From Chishuiella changwenlii (GTDB taxonomy: Bacteria; Bacteroidota; Bacteroidia; Flavobacteriales; Weeksellaceae), in assembly GCF_900142565.1 (NCBI RefSeq), contig NZ_FRBH01000004.1, positions 1 through 64,000 of the forward strand: DNA of 64,000 nt, written 5' to 3'. Shown piece by piece: positions 1 through 7,952 of this stretch. The position numbers and the translations under genes were made by a program. A model generated the notes under the pieces. That model did not search any database. It was given only the letters and a program-made list of their open reading frames with translations, and was not told the DNA's origin. The first letter of the stretch is position 1. Each line of letters opens with the position of its first letter.

Positions 1-66
1 AAGTTCTTAATTCTTAAGTTCTTAATTCTTAATTCTTAAGTTCTTAATTCTTAATTCTTAAGTTCT
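1..66. repeat. Heptamer/octamer simple-sequence repeat at left edge
   Basis: The first 66 bases are an interleaved array of TTCTTAA and TTCTTAAG units, about nine in total, and probably continue beyond the left edge. The array ends three bases before the stop codon of the minus-strand ketoacyl synthase, so it is intergenic and lies just downstream of that gene. Unit lengths of 7 and 8 alternate in the order 7-8-7-7-8-7-7-8, which points to slippage or unequal exchange. It has no recognisable coding or RNA content. Confidence 0.85.
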
Positions 67-68
67 GA

Positions 69-1127
69 TTAAAATTGGTAAACAATTGCATTAATATTCA
101 TTCCTGCACCAACAGAAGCAAATAATACAACGTCACCTTTCTTAATTTCATGATCGCATAACTCGTTATTCATAATCATTGCTAATAAAGAAGGTATTGT
201 TGCCACACTACTGTTTCCTAATTTCTCAATTACCATTGGCATAATATCCTTTGGCATTGGAACATTATATAAATCGAAAAAGCGTTTTACAATTGCTTCG
301 TCCATTTTCTCGTTTGCTTGATGAATAATAATTTTACTCAAATCTTTAATATCATATCCACTCTCATCAAAACATTTTTTCATTGCTGTTGGTACATTAG
401 AAAGGGCAAATTCGTAAATTTTTCTTCCTATCATTTTAATGTACTTCACATCTGGACAACTTTCAGTATTGTATGATTTTCCAAAGAAAAGATAATCTTT
501 TTCAGTTAATGTATAAGATGCAGATAAATGCGACTTAAGTCCTTCCTCACCATTATGTATTTCTAAAATTGCCGCTCCTGCTCCATCTGCATAAATCATG
601 GTATCTCTATCATGCATGTCTACAACACGTGATAAAGTTTCTGCACCAATAACTAAACAGCGTTTTGCTATTCCAGCTTTTATAAATGCATTGGCTTGTA
701 TTACTCCTTCAACCCAACCAGGACATCCGAATAATAAATCATAAGCAACGCAGAAATTATTCTTTATTTGTAATAAATGTTTTACTCTAGAAGCAAGACT
801 TGGCACCATATCCGATTGAATAGTATCGTGCTTTACGTCTCCAAAGTTATGCGCAAAAATAATGTAGTCTAATGTTTCAGGATCAATTCCAGCATTCTCA
901 ATCGCTCTTTGTGCAGCAATAAAAGCCAAATCAGATGCTGTTTGGTTTTTATTCGCATAACGTCTTTCTTCAATTCCTGTAATTTCTTTTAATTTTACAG
1001 CAATTGTTTCATTATTCTGTTTTAATGTAACTCCTCTTTCATCAAGAAAATGATGTTCTTCAAAGAATACATTGGTAATTGTTTCTGAAGGAATGTAATT
1101 TCCAACTCCTATAATTTTGCTTGTCAT
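69..1127 (-). CDS. 3-oxoacyl-ACP synthase III family protein (FabH-like)
   Basis: The protein is 352 residues, in the normal range for the beta-ketoacyl-ACP synthase III family, which condenses an acyl-CoA with malonyl-ACP. The thiolase-fold catalytic triad is visible: Cys135 in FGCPGW, His269 in HQAN and Asn305 in GNSSVATIP. The C-terminus has the family glycine-rich turn (GAGMNINAIVY). FabH proper usually sits in a plsX-fabH cluster; this gene stands alone, so it may be a paralog used for a secondary lipid or starter unit rather than the housekeeping enzyme. It is transcribed towards the left edge, divergent from the glutathione peroxidase gene. The family assignment is secure; the substrate is unknown. 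Confidence 0.9.
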   Translation of the reverse strand: MTSKIIGVGNYIPSETITNVFFEEHHFLDERGVTLKQNNETIAVKLKEITGIEERRYANKNQTASDLAFIAAQRAIENAGIDPETLDYIIFAHNFGDVKHDTIQSDMVPSLASRVKHLLQIKNNFCVAYDLLFGCPGWVEGVIQANAFIKAGIAKRCLVIGAETLSRVVDMHDRDTMIYADGAGAAILEIHNGEEGLKSHLSASYTLTEKDYLFFGKSYNTESCPDVKYIKMIGRKIYEFALSNVPTAMKKCFDESGYDIKDLSKIIIHQANEKMDEAIVKRFFDLYNVPMPKDIMPMVIEKLGNSSVATIPSLLAMIMNNELCDHEIKKGDVVLFASVGAGMNINAIVYQF

Positions 1128-1392
1128 TTATCCGTACTTCTTATTATCCATCCTCATACAATAAAGGACTTTATTGAATTATGGCATAAATATAAAATTT
1201 ATATACTTCTTTATTGCACAATTAAGTATTATTTCGTTGTAAAATTTATTTTTTAATAAATTAATAGAAACCATTTTTATAAATATTTAAAATTAAACAT
1301 CATTTTTTATTGATTTAATTTACTTGATATTTTTAAATTCTTTAATGAAAATATTGAATCAGATTGTTTAAATTTGTTTAAAATAAAGCACA

Positions 1393-1986
1393 ATGAAATA
1401 CTTAATAATTGGATTTTTAGGTTTGTTTATGGCTTGTAATGGTCAAGAAACAAAAAAGACTGTTTCTAAAAAACAAACAACACAACAAACTAAAACACCG
1501 CAAAAAATGAAAACTATTTATAATTATACTTTTAAAGATATTAACGATGAAGATTTTAGCTTCGCAGATCTTAAAGGTAAAAAAATCTTAATTCTAAATA
1601 CGGCTTCTAAATGTGGATATACACCACAATATGATGCGTTAGAAAAACTTTATCAAGAATACAAAGATCAAAACTTTGTTATTATTGGTTTTCCTTCTGA
1701 TAATTTTGGAGGTCAGGAATTTGACAATAACGAAGAAATTGCAACTTTCTGTAAATTAAATTATGGTGTAACTTTCCCACTAATGTCGAAAAGTGATGTT
1801 ATTGGAAATAATCAGAATGAAGTATTTAAGTTTTTAACAAAGAAAGCCATTAACGGAAAATCGGACAATGATGTAAAATGGAATTTCACAAAATTCTTAA
1901 TTAATGAAGATGGAACATTAGAAGCTTCTTATCCTTCAAAAGTAACACCCGATTCAAAAGAAATTATAGATTGGTTAAATAAATAA
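1393..1986 (+). CDS. Lipoprotein glutathione/thiol peroxidase
   Basis: This is a 197-residue GPx-family peroxidase that reduces hydroperoxides using a thiol or thioredoxin. The catalytic residues are present: peroxidatic Cys74 in NTASKCGYT (cysteine in place of selenocysteine), Gln108 in NFGGQEF, and Trp163-Asn164 in WNFTKFL. Residues 1-15 are a lipoprotein signal with the lipobox LFMAC, so the enzyme should be anchored in the envelope. A Lys/Gln/Thr-rich linker of about 25 residues follows. The stop codon is only 5 bases before the bshB1 start, so the two genes are probably co-transcribed. This suggests a role in low-molecular-weight-thiol redox defence, although the actual reductant cannot be read from sequence. 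Confidence 0.93.
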   Translation: MKYLIIGFLGLFMACNGQETKKTVSKKQTTQQTKTPQKMKTIYNYTFKDINDEDFSFADLKGKKILILNTASKCGYTPQYDALEKLYQEYKDQNFVIIGFPSDNFGGQEFDNNEEIATFCKLNYGVTFPLMSKSDVIGNNQNEVFKFLTKKAINGKSDNDVKWNFTKFLINEDGTLEASYPSKVTPDSKEIIDWLNK

Positions 1987-1991
1987 TAAGA

Positions 1992-2693
1992 ATGAAATTA
2001 GATATTCTTGCAATTGGTGCACATCCTGATGATGTAGAATTAGGATGTTCTGGTACACTTGCAAAAGAAATAAAGAATGGGAAAACTATTGGTATTCTCG
2101 ATTTAACAAAAGGTGAATTAGGTACTCGTGGAACAGACGAAACACGACGACTTGAAGCCGATGAGGCAAAAAATATTTTAGGTGTTGCTGTAAGAGAAAA
2201 TCTTGGTATTCCTGATAGTTTTTTCTTAAATGATAAAGAAAATCAATTAAAAATAATTGAGGTTATACGTAAGTATCAACCAGATGTTATTTTGAGTAAT
2301 GCTCCGCATGATCGTCATCCTGATCACGGAAAAGCTTCTGATTTGGTAAATAATGCTATTTTCTTATCTGGATTACCAAAAATAGAAAACGGTTTACCAG
2401 CTTGGCGACCAAAAAAACATTTCCATTATATACAATGGTTACCATTAGAACCGCACTTTGTTGTTGACATTTCTGGTTTTCTTGATGTAAAGGTTGAAGC
2501 TTGTATGGCGTATAAAACGCAATTCTTCGATCCAAATTCAAGTGAGCCTCAAACACCAATTTCATCTAAAAACTTCACAGATTCTATTCAATATAGAGCA
2601 TATGATTTAGGAAGATTAATTGGAACTGAAGCCGGAGAAGGTTTTATCTCTAGAAGTTACATCGGCGTAAACAATTTAGATTCTTTAATTTAG
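1992..2693 (+). CDS. bshB1: Bacillithiol biosynthesis deacetylase BshB1
   Basis: This 233-residue LmbE/PIG-L-family zinc deacetylase is predicted to hydrolyse GlcNAc-malate to GlcN-malate in bacillithiol synthesis. The zinc site is visible as AHPDD (His11, Asp14) and HPDH (His112). Other BshB1-typical stretches are LTKGELGTRGT, RENLGIPD and FFDPNSS. It directly follows the peroxidase gene with 5 bases between them and has a GAATG-type start context. The bacillithiol glycosyltransferase and ligase genes (bshA, bshC) are not in the window. Confidence is high because the whole length matches the BshB1 branch rather than general LmbE proteins. Confidence 0.92.
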   Translation: MKLDILAIGAHPDDVELGCSGTLAKEIKNGKTIGILDLTKGELGTRGTDETRRLEADEAKNILGVAVRENLGIPDSFFLNDKENQLKIIEVIRKYQPDVILSNAPHDRHPDHGKASDLVNNAIFLSGLPKIENGLPAWRPKKHFHYIQWLPLEPHFVVDISGFLDVKVEACMAYKTQFFDPNSSEPQTPISSKNFTDSIQYRAYDLGRLIGTEAGEGFISRSYIGVNNLDSLI

Positions 2694-2734
2694 AAATAAA
2701 GGTTGAAAAAACCTTTATTTTTTTATTAAATTTA

Positions 2735-2765
2735 TTTGCAAGTACCGATTAATAGGCTATATTTG
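2735..2765 (+). promoter_or_regulatory. Promoter of the tRNA-His cluster
   Basis: A Bacteroidota-type promoter is visible: a -33 element TTTG at 2735-2738 and a -7 box TATATTTG (consensus TAnnTTTG) at 2758-2765, separated by 19 bp. The first tRNA-His starts about 40 bp downstream. The later tRNA-His copies have no equivalent box in their short spacers, so all three are probably one transcript. Confidence 0.75.
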
Positions 2766-2804
2766 CAATCCAATTGAGAGATATTTAATTTATCTCTAAA
2801 AATG

Positions 2805-2878
2805 GTGATTGTAGCTCAGTTGGTTAGAGCGCCGGATTGTGGTTCCGGAGGTCGTGGGTTCGAGACCCATCATTCACC
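2805..2878 (+). tRNA. tRNA-His (GTG), copy 1
   Basis: A full cloverleaf can be drawn: 7-bp acceptor, D arm GCTC/GAGC, anticodon stem CCGGA/TCCGG with loop TTGTGGT (anticodon GTG), and T arm GTGGG/CCCAT. The extra G typical of tRNA-His lies at 2804 opposite C73. CCA is not encoded. The acceptor stem has a T-T mismatch at pair 5-68. Confidence 0.97.
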
Positions 2879-2924
2879 CCTAAAACTTTAGAATTTAGTT
2901 TTAAAAGAAAATTCACTTCAAATG

Positions 2925-2998
2925 GTGATTGTAGCTCAGTTGGTTAGAGCGCCGGATTGTGGTTCCGGAGGTCGTGGGTTCGAGACCCATCATTCACC
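2925..2998 (+). tRNA. tRNA-His (GTG), copy 2
   Basis: The sequence is identical to copy 1 and lies exactly 120 bp further on, inside a tandem repeat that also includes the 46-bp spacer. It has the same anticodon and the same T5-T68 acceptor mismatch, with no encoded CCA. Confidence 0.97.
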
Positions 2999-3044
2999 CT
3001 AAAAACTTTAGAATTTAGTTTTAAAAGAAAATTCATTCCAAATG

Positions 3045-3118
3045 GTGATTGTAGCTCAGTTGGTTAGAGCGCCGGATTGTGGTTCCGGAGGTCGTGGGTT
3101 CGAAACCCATCATTCACC
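3045..3118 (+). tRNA. tRNA-His (GTG), copy 3
   Basis: This is the third copy in the 120-bp tandem array. It differs from copies 1 and 2 by one base in the T loop (position 59, G to A: TTCGAAA instead of TTCGAGA). The acceptor mismatch is retained. A rho-independent terminator follows within 10 bases. Confidence 0.97.
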
Positions 3119-3125
3119 CAGAAAT

Positions 3126-3157
3126 AAAAACTCTCAATGCAAATTGAGAGTTTTTTG
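3126..3157 (+). terminator. Terminator of the tRNA-His cluster
   Basis: The stem CTCTCAAT/ATTGAGAG has a GCAA tetraloop, is extended by an A5/T5 pairing and is followed by TTTTTTG. It closes the three-tRNA transcript. Confidence 0.88.
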
Positions 3158-3178
3158 TTTTATGTGTAAACCTATATT

Positions 3179-3778
3179 TTATATAAGCTTTGTTATTTCT
3201 TCTTTTGATAAACGTAATTTTGGATTTAAACTTGGTTGATTAAAATCGTCTTTATCTTTATATCCTACTGCAACAGCTACGACTGTTTTATATCCTTCTA
3301 AGTTTAAAGATTTGTCGTAATTCTCTTTTTCTAAACCTTCCATCGGAGTACTATCTAAATCTAAACTAGAACAAGCAGAAATAAAAAATCCTAATGCAAT
3401 GTAAATTTGATTTTCGAACCAAGCTTTAATTTCAGCTTCGTCTTTATCCTTAATTTTTTGATTGTAATAATCTATATGTCCTTGCGATAAGTTTTCATGT
3501 AATTGCTTCTCAAATATTTTGATATCGTCTATTCTTGTAAAAACAACCAACAAACTTGCATCTTTTATTTTTTGAGTATTATGAAAAGAAATTTCAGCTA
3601 GTTTACTTTTAATTTCTTCATCTTCTATAAAAAGAAATTTCCAAGGTTGACTATTAATAGACGAAGGACTTAATCGTATAATTTCTCTTAATTCTTCTAT
3701 TTTGTCTTGGCTAATTTTTTTTGTTGAATCGTAATTCTTTGTTGCGTATCTGCTTTGGGCTAAATCTAAAAAACTCAT
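3179..3778 (-). CDS. Nitroreductase-family NAD(P)H oxidoreductase
   Basis: This 199-residue protein has the classic nitroreductase opening (RYATKNYD at 10-17) and the FMN-binding stretch SPSSINSQPWKF at about 37-48, as in NfsB-like enzymes. The family uses FMN and NAD(P)H to reduce nitro compounds, quinones or related electrophiles in the cytoplasm. The C-terminal KLRLSKEEI segment is also typical. The length is slightly short but complete. It stands alone, convergent with the tRNA-His cluster. The physiological substrate is not predictable. Confidence 0.88.
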   Translation of the reverse strand: MSFLDLAQSRYATKNYDSTKKISQDKIEELREIIRLSPSSINSQPWKFLFIEDEEIKSKLAEISFHNTQKIKDASLLVVFTRIDDIKIFEKQLHENLSQGHIDYYNQKIKDKDEAEIKAWFENQIYIALGFFISACSSLDLDSTPMEGLEKENYDKSLNLEGYKTVVAVAVGYKDKDDFNQPSLNPKLRLSKEEITKLI

Positions 3779-3925
3779 CTTCTTATATTTTGTTTTTATT
3801 AAAGATATAAATATTATTCAATTGATTGATAAGCAATTTTTAATTCTGTTCTTTCAAATTTTCTTAGTTAACTTTTATTAAAAAATAGTTTAAAAACCTT
3901 ATTATGTTTCTACAATACAATTTAA

Positions 3926-3933
3926 TATCTTTG
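3926..3933 (+). promoter_or_regulatory. -7 box upstream of secreted protein gene
   Basis: TATCTTTG matches the TAnnTTTG consensus and lies 36 bp before the likely start at 3969. No convincing TTTG -33 element is seen at the expected distance. Confidence 0.5.
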
Positions 3934-3968
3934 ATTTAAACATTTATTAATTATATAAATTATTGACA

Positions 3969-4511
3969 ATGATAACTAAAAACTTAAATGTAATTCTTAT
4001 TCTATTTTTTCAGATGATGAGTTTAACTGCATTCTCTCAGAAAAAAGCTGAATTAAACTCTTTATTGGATAAAAATAATGAATTTGTTTTTCCACAAACA
4101 GCAAGCAAAATCTCTAAAGCTTTAAACACTAAAACTGTTTATTATGAAGATGCAAATGATGAAAAATATGCAAAATGGCTTCCTAAATCTGGATTAGAAG
4201 TATACTGTAGTATAGGAAATGATGATGTAGTTAATGAGATATTTTTTGATGTAGCAGATGATAAAGTTTCAATAATCGAAGGATTACCTTACAATCTTGC
4301 ATTAAATAAAACTACTTTACAAGAGAGTAAAACTAAATTTAAAAAATACAATGCTGAGCACGAAAAATTAGGAGAGGATACTTCTTTTTCTGGAGGTTCA
4401 AAATTAATTTTCAAAAATGGAAAGTATTACACAACATTAATTTTTGATAATAAAGATTTATTAAAATTTATTGGTATAACAACAGAACTTGTTCCTGCCG
4501 GAGCTGGTTAA
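3969..4511 (+). CDS. Hypothetical exported protein
   Basis: No family is recognised. The protein begins with a Sec signal peptide ending in SLTAFSQ and has a mature part of about 155 residues rich in Lys and Asp. The reading frame is open from a TTG at 3963, but the ATG at 3969 gives a normal signal peptide (MITKNLNVILILFF) and is preferred. The C-terminus ends in the unusual Pro-Ala-Gly-Ala-Gly. The gene stands alone between the nitroreductase and a strong bidirectional terminator. It is probably periplasmic or surface located, function unknown. Confidence 0.75.
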   Translation: MITKNLNVILILFFQMMSLTAFSQKKAELNSLLDKNNEFVFPQTASKISKALNTKTVYYEDANDEKYAKWLPKSGLEVYCSIGNDDVVNEIFFDVADDKVSIIEGLPYNLALNKTTLQESKTKFKKYNAEHEKLGEDTSFSGGSKLIFKNGKYYTTLIFDNKDLLKFIGITTELVPAGAG

Positions 4512-4522
4512 AACTGAAAAAT

Positions 4523-4559
4523 AAAATAGGGAATAAATTAAATATTTATTCCCTATTTG
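4523..4559. terminator. Bidirectional terminator
   Basis: A 15-bp perfect inverted repeat (AAATAGGGAATAAAT and its complement) with a 5-base loop lies between two convergent genes and can serve both. Confidence 0.85.
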
Positions 4560-4578
4560 TTTCTATATACTTATAATA

Positions 4579-5598
4579 CTATCTTACTTTAGGCGCAATA
4601 TCTTTTCCAAAAATCTCGATAGATTTCATCATATCTAAATGGCTTGGCGCACCAACATCCATGTGAGCAGAAAAGCGTGTTAATCCAAATAATTCTTTGT
4701 ATTTTAAAATCTTTTCTATTGCCAATTCTTTATCACCAACTACTAAGTGACCATTTGTTGAACGACCAAAATCAAATTGTGGACGAGAATATTTAGGCCA
4801 TCCTCTACTCGCTCCTATTCTATTCATTTGTGCACCATAAATTGGGAAATAATCATCGGCTACTTTCTCATTATCATCACCAAAAAATGAATGCATGTGT
4901 ACACCTATTTGCATTTTACTTTCATCATGCCCATTATCTACATAAGCTTGTTTATAAACTTCGAATAATGGAATAAAATTAGCTGGATCTCCACCTATAA
5001 TCGCAAAAATAATAGGTAAACCTAATTTTCCTGCACGAATAACAGAAGAAGTTGTTCCGCCAACTGCTACCCAAATAGGAAGTTTATCTTGAACTGGTCT
5101 TGGATAAACAGTTTGATTGATTAATGGCATTTTAAAATTACCTTTCCAGTTTACAACCTCATCATTATTTAATGTTAATAATAAGCGAAGCTTTTCATCA
5201 AACAACGCATCATATTCACTTAAATCATACCCAAAAAGTGGAAAAGACTCAATAAAAGAACCTCTACCCGCCATAATTTCTGCACGACCATTTGAAAGAT
5301 TATCAACAGAAGAAAAATCTTGAAACAATTTTACTGGATCTGCAGAACTGATAACAGAAACTGCACTTCCTAATTTTATATTTTTTGTTACTGTAGATAA
5401 AGCAGCTAAAATAATTTCTGGAGAAGAAACGGCATAATCTGGACGATGGTGTTCTCCTATTCCAAAGAAATCTAGACCTATTTCGTCCATTAATTTTACT
5501 TCTTCTATAATCTCAGCCATTCGTTGCTGAGGAGTTTGTACATATCCTGTTTTTTCGTTGATGTGAACATCTCCAAACATTCCTATTCCTAATTCCAT
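4579..5598 (-). CDS. LLM-class flavin-dependent oxidoreductase
   Basis: This 339-residue luciferase-like monooxygenase family protein has a TIM barrel that uses reduced flavin. Typical motifs are LDFFGIGEHHRPDY at about 43-55, the LGSAVSVISSADPVK strand around 76-90, FSSVDNLSNGRAEIMAGRGS around 95-115, and LPIWVAVGG near the middle. It matches the uncharacterised subgroup of single-component LLM oxidoreductases rather than bacterial luciferase itself. A -7 box (TAATTTTG on this strand) lies at 5617-5624, about 20 bp upstream of the start. The gene is monocistronic, between two terminators. The substrate is unknown. Confidence 0.9.
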   Translation of the reverse strand: MELGIGMFGDVHINEKTGYVQTPQQRMAEIIEEVKLMDEIGLDFFGIGEHHRPDYAVSSPEIILAALSTVTKNIKLGSAVSVISSADPVKLFQDFSSVDNLSNGRAEIMAGRGSFIESFPLFGYDLSEYDALFDEKLRLLLTLNNDEVVNWKGNFKMPLINQTVYPRPVQDKLPIWVAVGGTTSSVIRAGKLGLPIIFAIIGGDPANFIPLFEVYKQAYVDNGHDESKMQIGVHMHSFFGDDNEKVADDYFPIYGAQMNRIGASRGWPKYSRPQFDFGRSTNGHLVVGDKELAIEKILKYKELFGLTRFSAHMDVGAPSHLDMMKSIEIFGKDIAPKVR

Positions 5599-5616
5599 AC
5601 TGTAAAAGATTTAATT

Positions 5617-5624
5617 CAAAATTA
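5617..5624 (-). promoter_or_regulatory. -7 box of LLM oxidoreductase gene
   Basis: CAAAATTA on the plus strand reads TAATTTTG on the coding strand and matches TAnnTTTG, about 20 bp from the start codon. Confidence 0.55.
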
Positions 5625-5660
5625 GAGCTAATTATCTATAAAAATATTAACATAGGATAT

Positions 5661-5705
5661 GAAAAAAAAGAAACCATCAAACGAAAAATTTCATTTGATG
5701 GTTTC
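5661..5705 (-). terminator. Terminator of miaE
   Basis: A 12-bp stem (GAAACCATCAAA with its complement, 5670-5681 and 5694-5705) is followed on the minus strand by a run of T bases, about 30 bp after the miaE stop. Confidence 0.82.
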
Positions 5706-5736
5706 CTATATCGATCAATAAAAATATTAATTATTT

Positions 5737-6318
5737 TTATCCGTGAATTGCTTCTTTATTTCCGTAAGATTGAATTAAATTTCCTTCAAAATCTAACCAT
5801 TCTTTCCAGCGTTTATCAACATCAACATCTGTAGAAAGTTGACGTGCGAAATTTAAAAAAGTAGTATAATGATTCGCTTCAGAAACCATTAAATCATAAT
5901 AGAATTTTGATAATTCCTCATCGTTAATATTCTGAGATAAAACTCTAAAACGTTCACAACTTCTTGCTTCTATCATAGCTGCAAATAGTAAACGATCTAC
6001 AAAAGCCATATTACGAGAACCATCTTTACGACAGAATTTCATTAATTGACCAACATAATCATCTTTACGTTCGCGCCCCAAAGTATAACCACGCTGCTGA
6101 ATAATTTCAACAACCATTTTAAAATGTTGCATTTCCTCAATCGCTATATCAGACATTTCCTGAATAAAAGCATCATGTTCAGAATTATAAGCAATCATTG
6201 TAATTGCATTGGTTGCAGCTTTTTGCTCGCACCAAGCATGATCCGTTAAAATTTCTTCTAAATTTCTTTCAGCAATATCTGCCCAACGTGGGTCTGTTAA
6301 TAATTTTAATCCTAACAT
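5737..6318 (-). CDS. miaE: tRNA-(ms2io6A)-hydroxylase MiaE
   Basis: This 193-residue non-haem diiron monooxygenase hydroxylates the isopentenyl side chain of ms2i6A37 in tRNAs reading UNN codons. The ferritin-like four-helix diiron ligands are visible: Glu31, E62-x-x-H65 in EEMQHF, Glu117 in MIEARSCERF, and E147-x-x-H150 in SEANHY. The opening LLTDPRWADIAERNLEEILTD is characteristic. MiaE needs MiaA and MiaB products as substrate; those genes are outside the window, although a related methylthiotransferase (mtaB) is at 41471-42808. The length and full-span match support the call. Confidence 0.93.
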   Translation of the reverse strand: MLGLKLLTDPRWADIAERNLEEILTDHAWCEQKAATNAITMIAYNSEHDAFIQEMSDIAIEEMQHFKMVVEIIQQRGYTLGRERKDDYVGQLMKFCRKDGSRNMAFVDRLLFAAMIEARSCERFRVLSQNINDEELSKFYYDLMVSEANHYTTFLNFARQLSTDVDVDKRWKEWLDFEGNLIQSYGNKEAIHG

Positions 6319-6425
6319 TTCTCAAAAATTCTAAAGTGTAAATTTACGAATTATAATTTGTTTAATGAAGTTGAATTATTTTCTTGCTATTCTTATAATG
6401 TATTAGAATTAACTTTAAAAACTAT

Positions 6426-6433
6426 TAATTTTG
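6426..6433 (+). promoter_or_regulatory. -7 box almost touching the start codon
   Basis: TAATTTTG matches the TAnnTTTG consensus and ends only 4 bases before the ATG at 6438. If used, the transcript would be essentially leaderless. No good -33 TTTG is present 19-21 bp upstream, so the assignment is tentative. Confidence 0.4.
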
Positions 6434-6437
6434 CAAG

Positions 6438-7673
6438 ATGAAAAAACTATTAATCATCGGACAAGTTTGGCCAGAACCAACTTCATCTGCTGCAGGTACA
6501 AGAATGATTCAGTTAATTGATTGTTTCAAAAAAACTGAATTTGAAATTACATTTGCTTGTGCTGCATCTAAATCTGATTTTAGTTTTGATTTAAAATCAA
6601 AAAATGTTAGTGAAGTAGAAATTAAACTAAACGATGAAAGTTTTAATCAGTTTATAAAAGACTTAAATCCAGCAATTGTTCTATTTGATCGTTTTATGAT
6701 AGAAGAACAATACAGTTGGCGTGTTAACCAAGAATGTCCAAATGCTTTGAAAATATTGGATACGGAGGATCTACATTTTTTGAGAAATGCGCGACAGTCT
6801 GCTTCTAAAAAAGGAATTGATTTTACAAACGAATTATTATTTTCCGATTTAGCAAAGCGTGAAATTGCATCTATTCTACGTTCTGATTTATCTTTAATTA
6901 TCTCTAAAAAAGAAATAGAAATACTTGAGAAGGAATTTAAAATAGACGAAAGCTTATTATATTATCTTCCATTTTTAGAGGAAAACATTTCTGAAGAAAA
7001 AGTAAAATCTTGGAAAAAATTTGAAGAAAGAAAACATTTTATGTTTATCGGAAATTTTATTCACGAGCCTAACTATAATTGTGTACAGGTTTTAAAAAGT
7101 GAAATATGGCCTATTCTTCGTAAAAAATTACCCAAAGCCGAATTACATATTTACGGGGCATATCCCACTCAAAAAGTTTTGCAATTAAATAATCCTACAG
7201 AACGTTTTTTTGTAAAAGGAAGAGCTGAAAATGCGCAAGAAACCATGAGCTTATATAAAGTTTTATTAGCTCCTATTCAATTTGGTGCTGGTGTAAAAGG
7301 AAAATTCGTAGACGCTATGCAAACAGGAACACCAAATATTACGACAAAAATTGGTGCAGAAGCAATGCAAGAAAATTTAAATTGGAATGGTTACATTGCA
7401 AATGACACAGAAGATTTTATAGAAAAAGCGTGTTTATTATATGAAAATGAAAAACAATGGGAAGATGCTCAAAATAATGGGATTGAAATTTTGAACAGTC
7501 ATTATAATAGACATTTATTTGAAGATAAATTTCTAGAAAAAATTAATGATTTGGAACAAAATTTAATACCTCATCGAAACCATAACTTTATTGGTCAAAT
7601 TTTGCAACATCATACAAATCAAAGTACAAAATACATGTCACTTTGGATAGAACAAAAGAATAAGATTAGTTGA
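6438..7673 (+). CDS. Group 1 (GT4-like) glycosyltransferase
   Basis: This 411-residue cytoplasmic protein has a GT-B layout. The N-terminal Rossmann half starts MKKLLIIGQVWPEPTSSAAGTRM. The C-terminal half contains HFMFIGNFIHEPNYN (about 200-215) and the nucleotide-sugar-binding region GAGVKGKFVDAMQTGTPNITT (about 281-301), the usual family signature before the conserved Glu (IGAEAM). It has no signal peptide or membrane segment. It is not in a polysaccharide cluster, so donor and acceptor are unknown. It is transcribed divergently from miaE. Confidence 0.82.
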   Translation: MKKLLIIGQVWPEPTSSAAGTRMIQLIDCFKKTEFEITFACAASKSDFSFDLKSKNVSEVEIKLNDESFNQFIKDLNPAIVLFDRFMIEEQYSWRVNQECPNALKILDTEDLHFLRNARQSASKKGIDFTNELLFSDLAKREIASILRSDLSLIISKKEIEILEKEFKIDESLLYYLPFLEENISEEKVKSWKKFEERKHFMFIGNFIHEPNYNCVQVLKSEIWPILRKKLPKAELHIYGAYPTQKVLQLNNPTERFFVKGRAENAQETMSLYKVLLAPIQFGAGVKGKFVDAMQTGTPNITTKIGAEAMQENLNWNGYIANDTEDFIEKACLLYENEKQWEDAQNNGIEILNSHYNRHLFEDKFLEKINDLEQNLIPHRNHNFIGQILQHHTNQSTKYMSLWIEQKNKIS

Positions 7674-7682
7674 ACCTATATT

Positions 7683-7952
7683 TTAAGGAAATACTTTATA
7701 AATATCATTCCTTTTTACAAATCGTGCTAATTCAATCGTATTATCATCTTTATACATTCCTATTCTATAATCTCCTATTCTAAATCTATAAGCAGTAGAA
7801 TATCCTTTTAATTTCTTAAGGTTAGGAATCTCATCTATATTTTCCGATTTTTCAATTTCTTCGATAAATTCCTTGATTTTTATTTTCAATTTTTTATCGT
7901 TGATTTTTTTTATATCGGTTAGAAAACTTCGTAAAAAAATTACTTCCATCAA
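7683..7952 (-). CDS. RelE/ParE-family toxin
   Basis: This 89-residue protein has the RelE/ParE fold pattern: an N-terminal strand, helices with FIEEIEKSENIDEIPNLKKLKGY, then the core AYRFRIGDYRIGMYKDDNTIELARFVKRNDIYK. The conserved Arg residues in YRFRIGDYRIG and near the C-terminus are the usual RNA- or gyrase-contacting positions in the family. Its start overlaps the antitoxin stop by 4 bases (ATGA), indicating translational coupling. RelE members cleave mRNA on ribosomes and ParE members poison gyrase; sequence alone does not separate the two here. Confidence 0.88.
   Translation of the reverse strand: MMEVIFLRSFLTDIKKINDKKLKIKIKEFIEEIEKSENIDEIPNLKKLKGYSTAYRFRIGDYRIGMYKDDNTIELARFVKRNDIYKVFP

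Noticed and set aside
3042-3239. ORF of 65 codons across tRNA-His copy 3
   Set aside because: It reads through the tRNA gene and its terminator, and gives the typical spurious peptide (VAQLVRAPDCGSGGRGFETHHS) produced by translating a tRNA-His.
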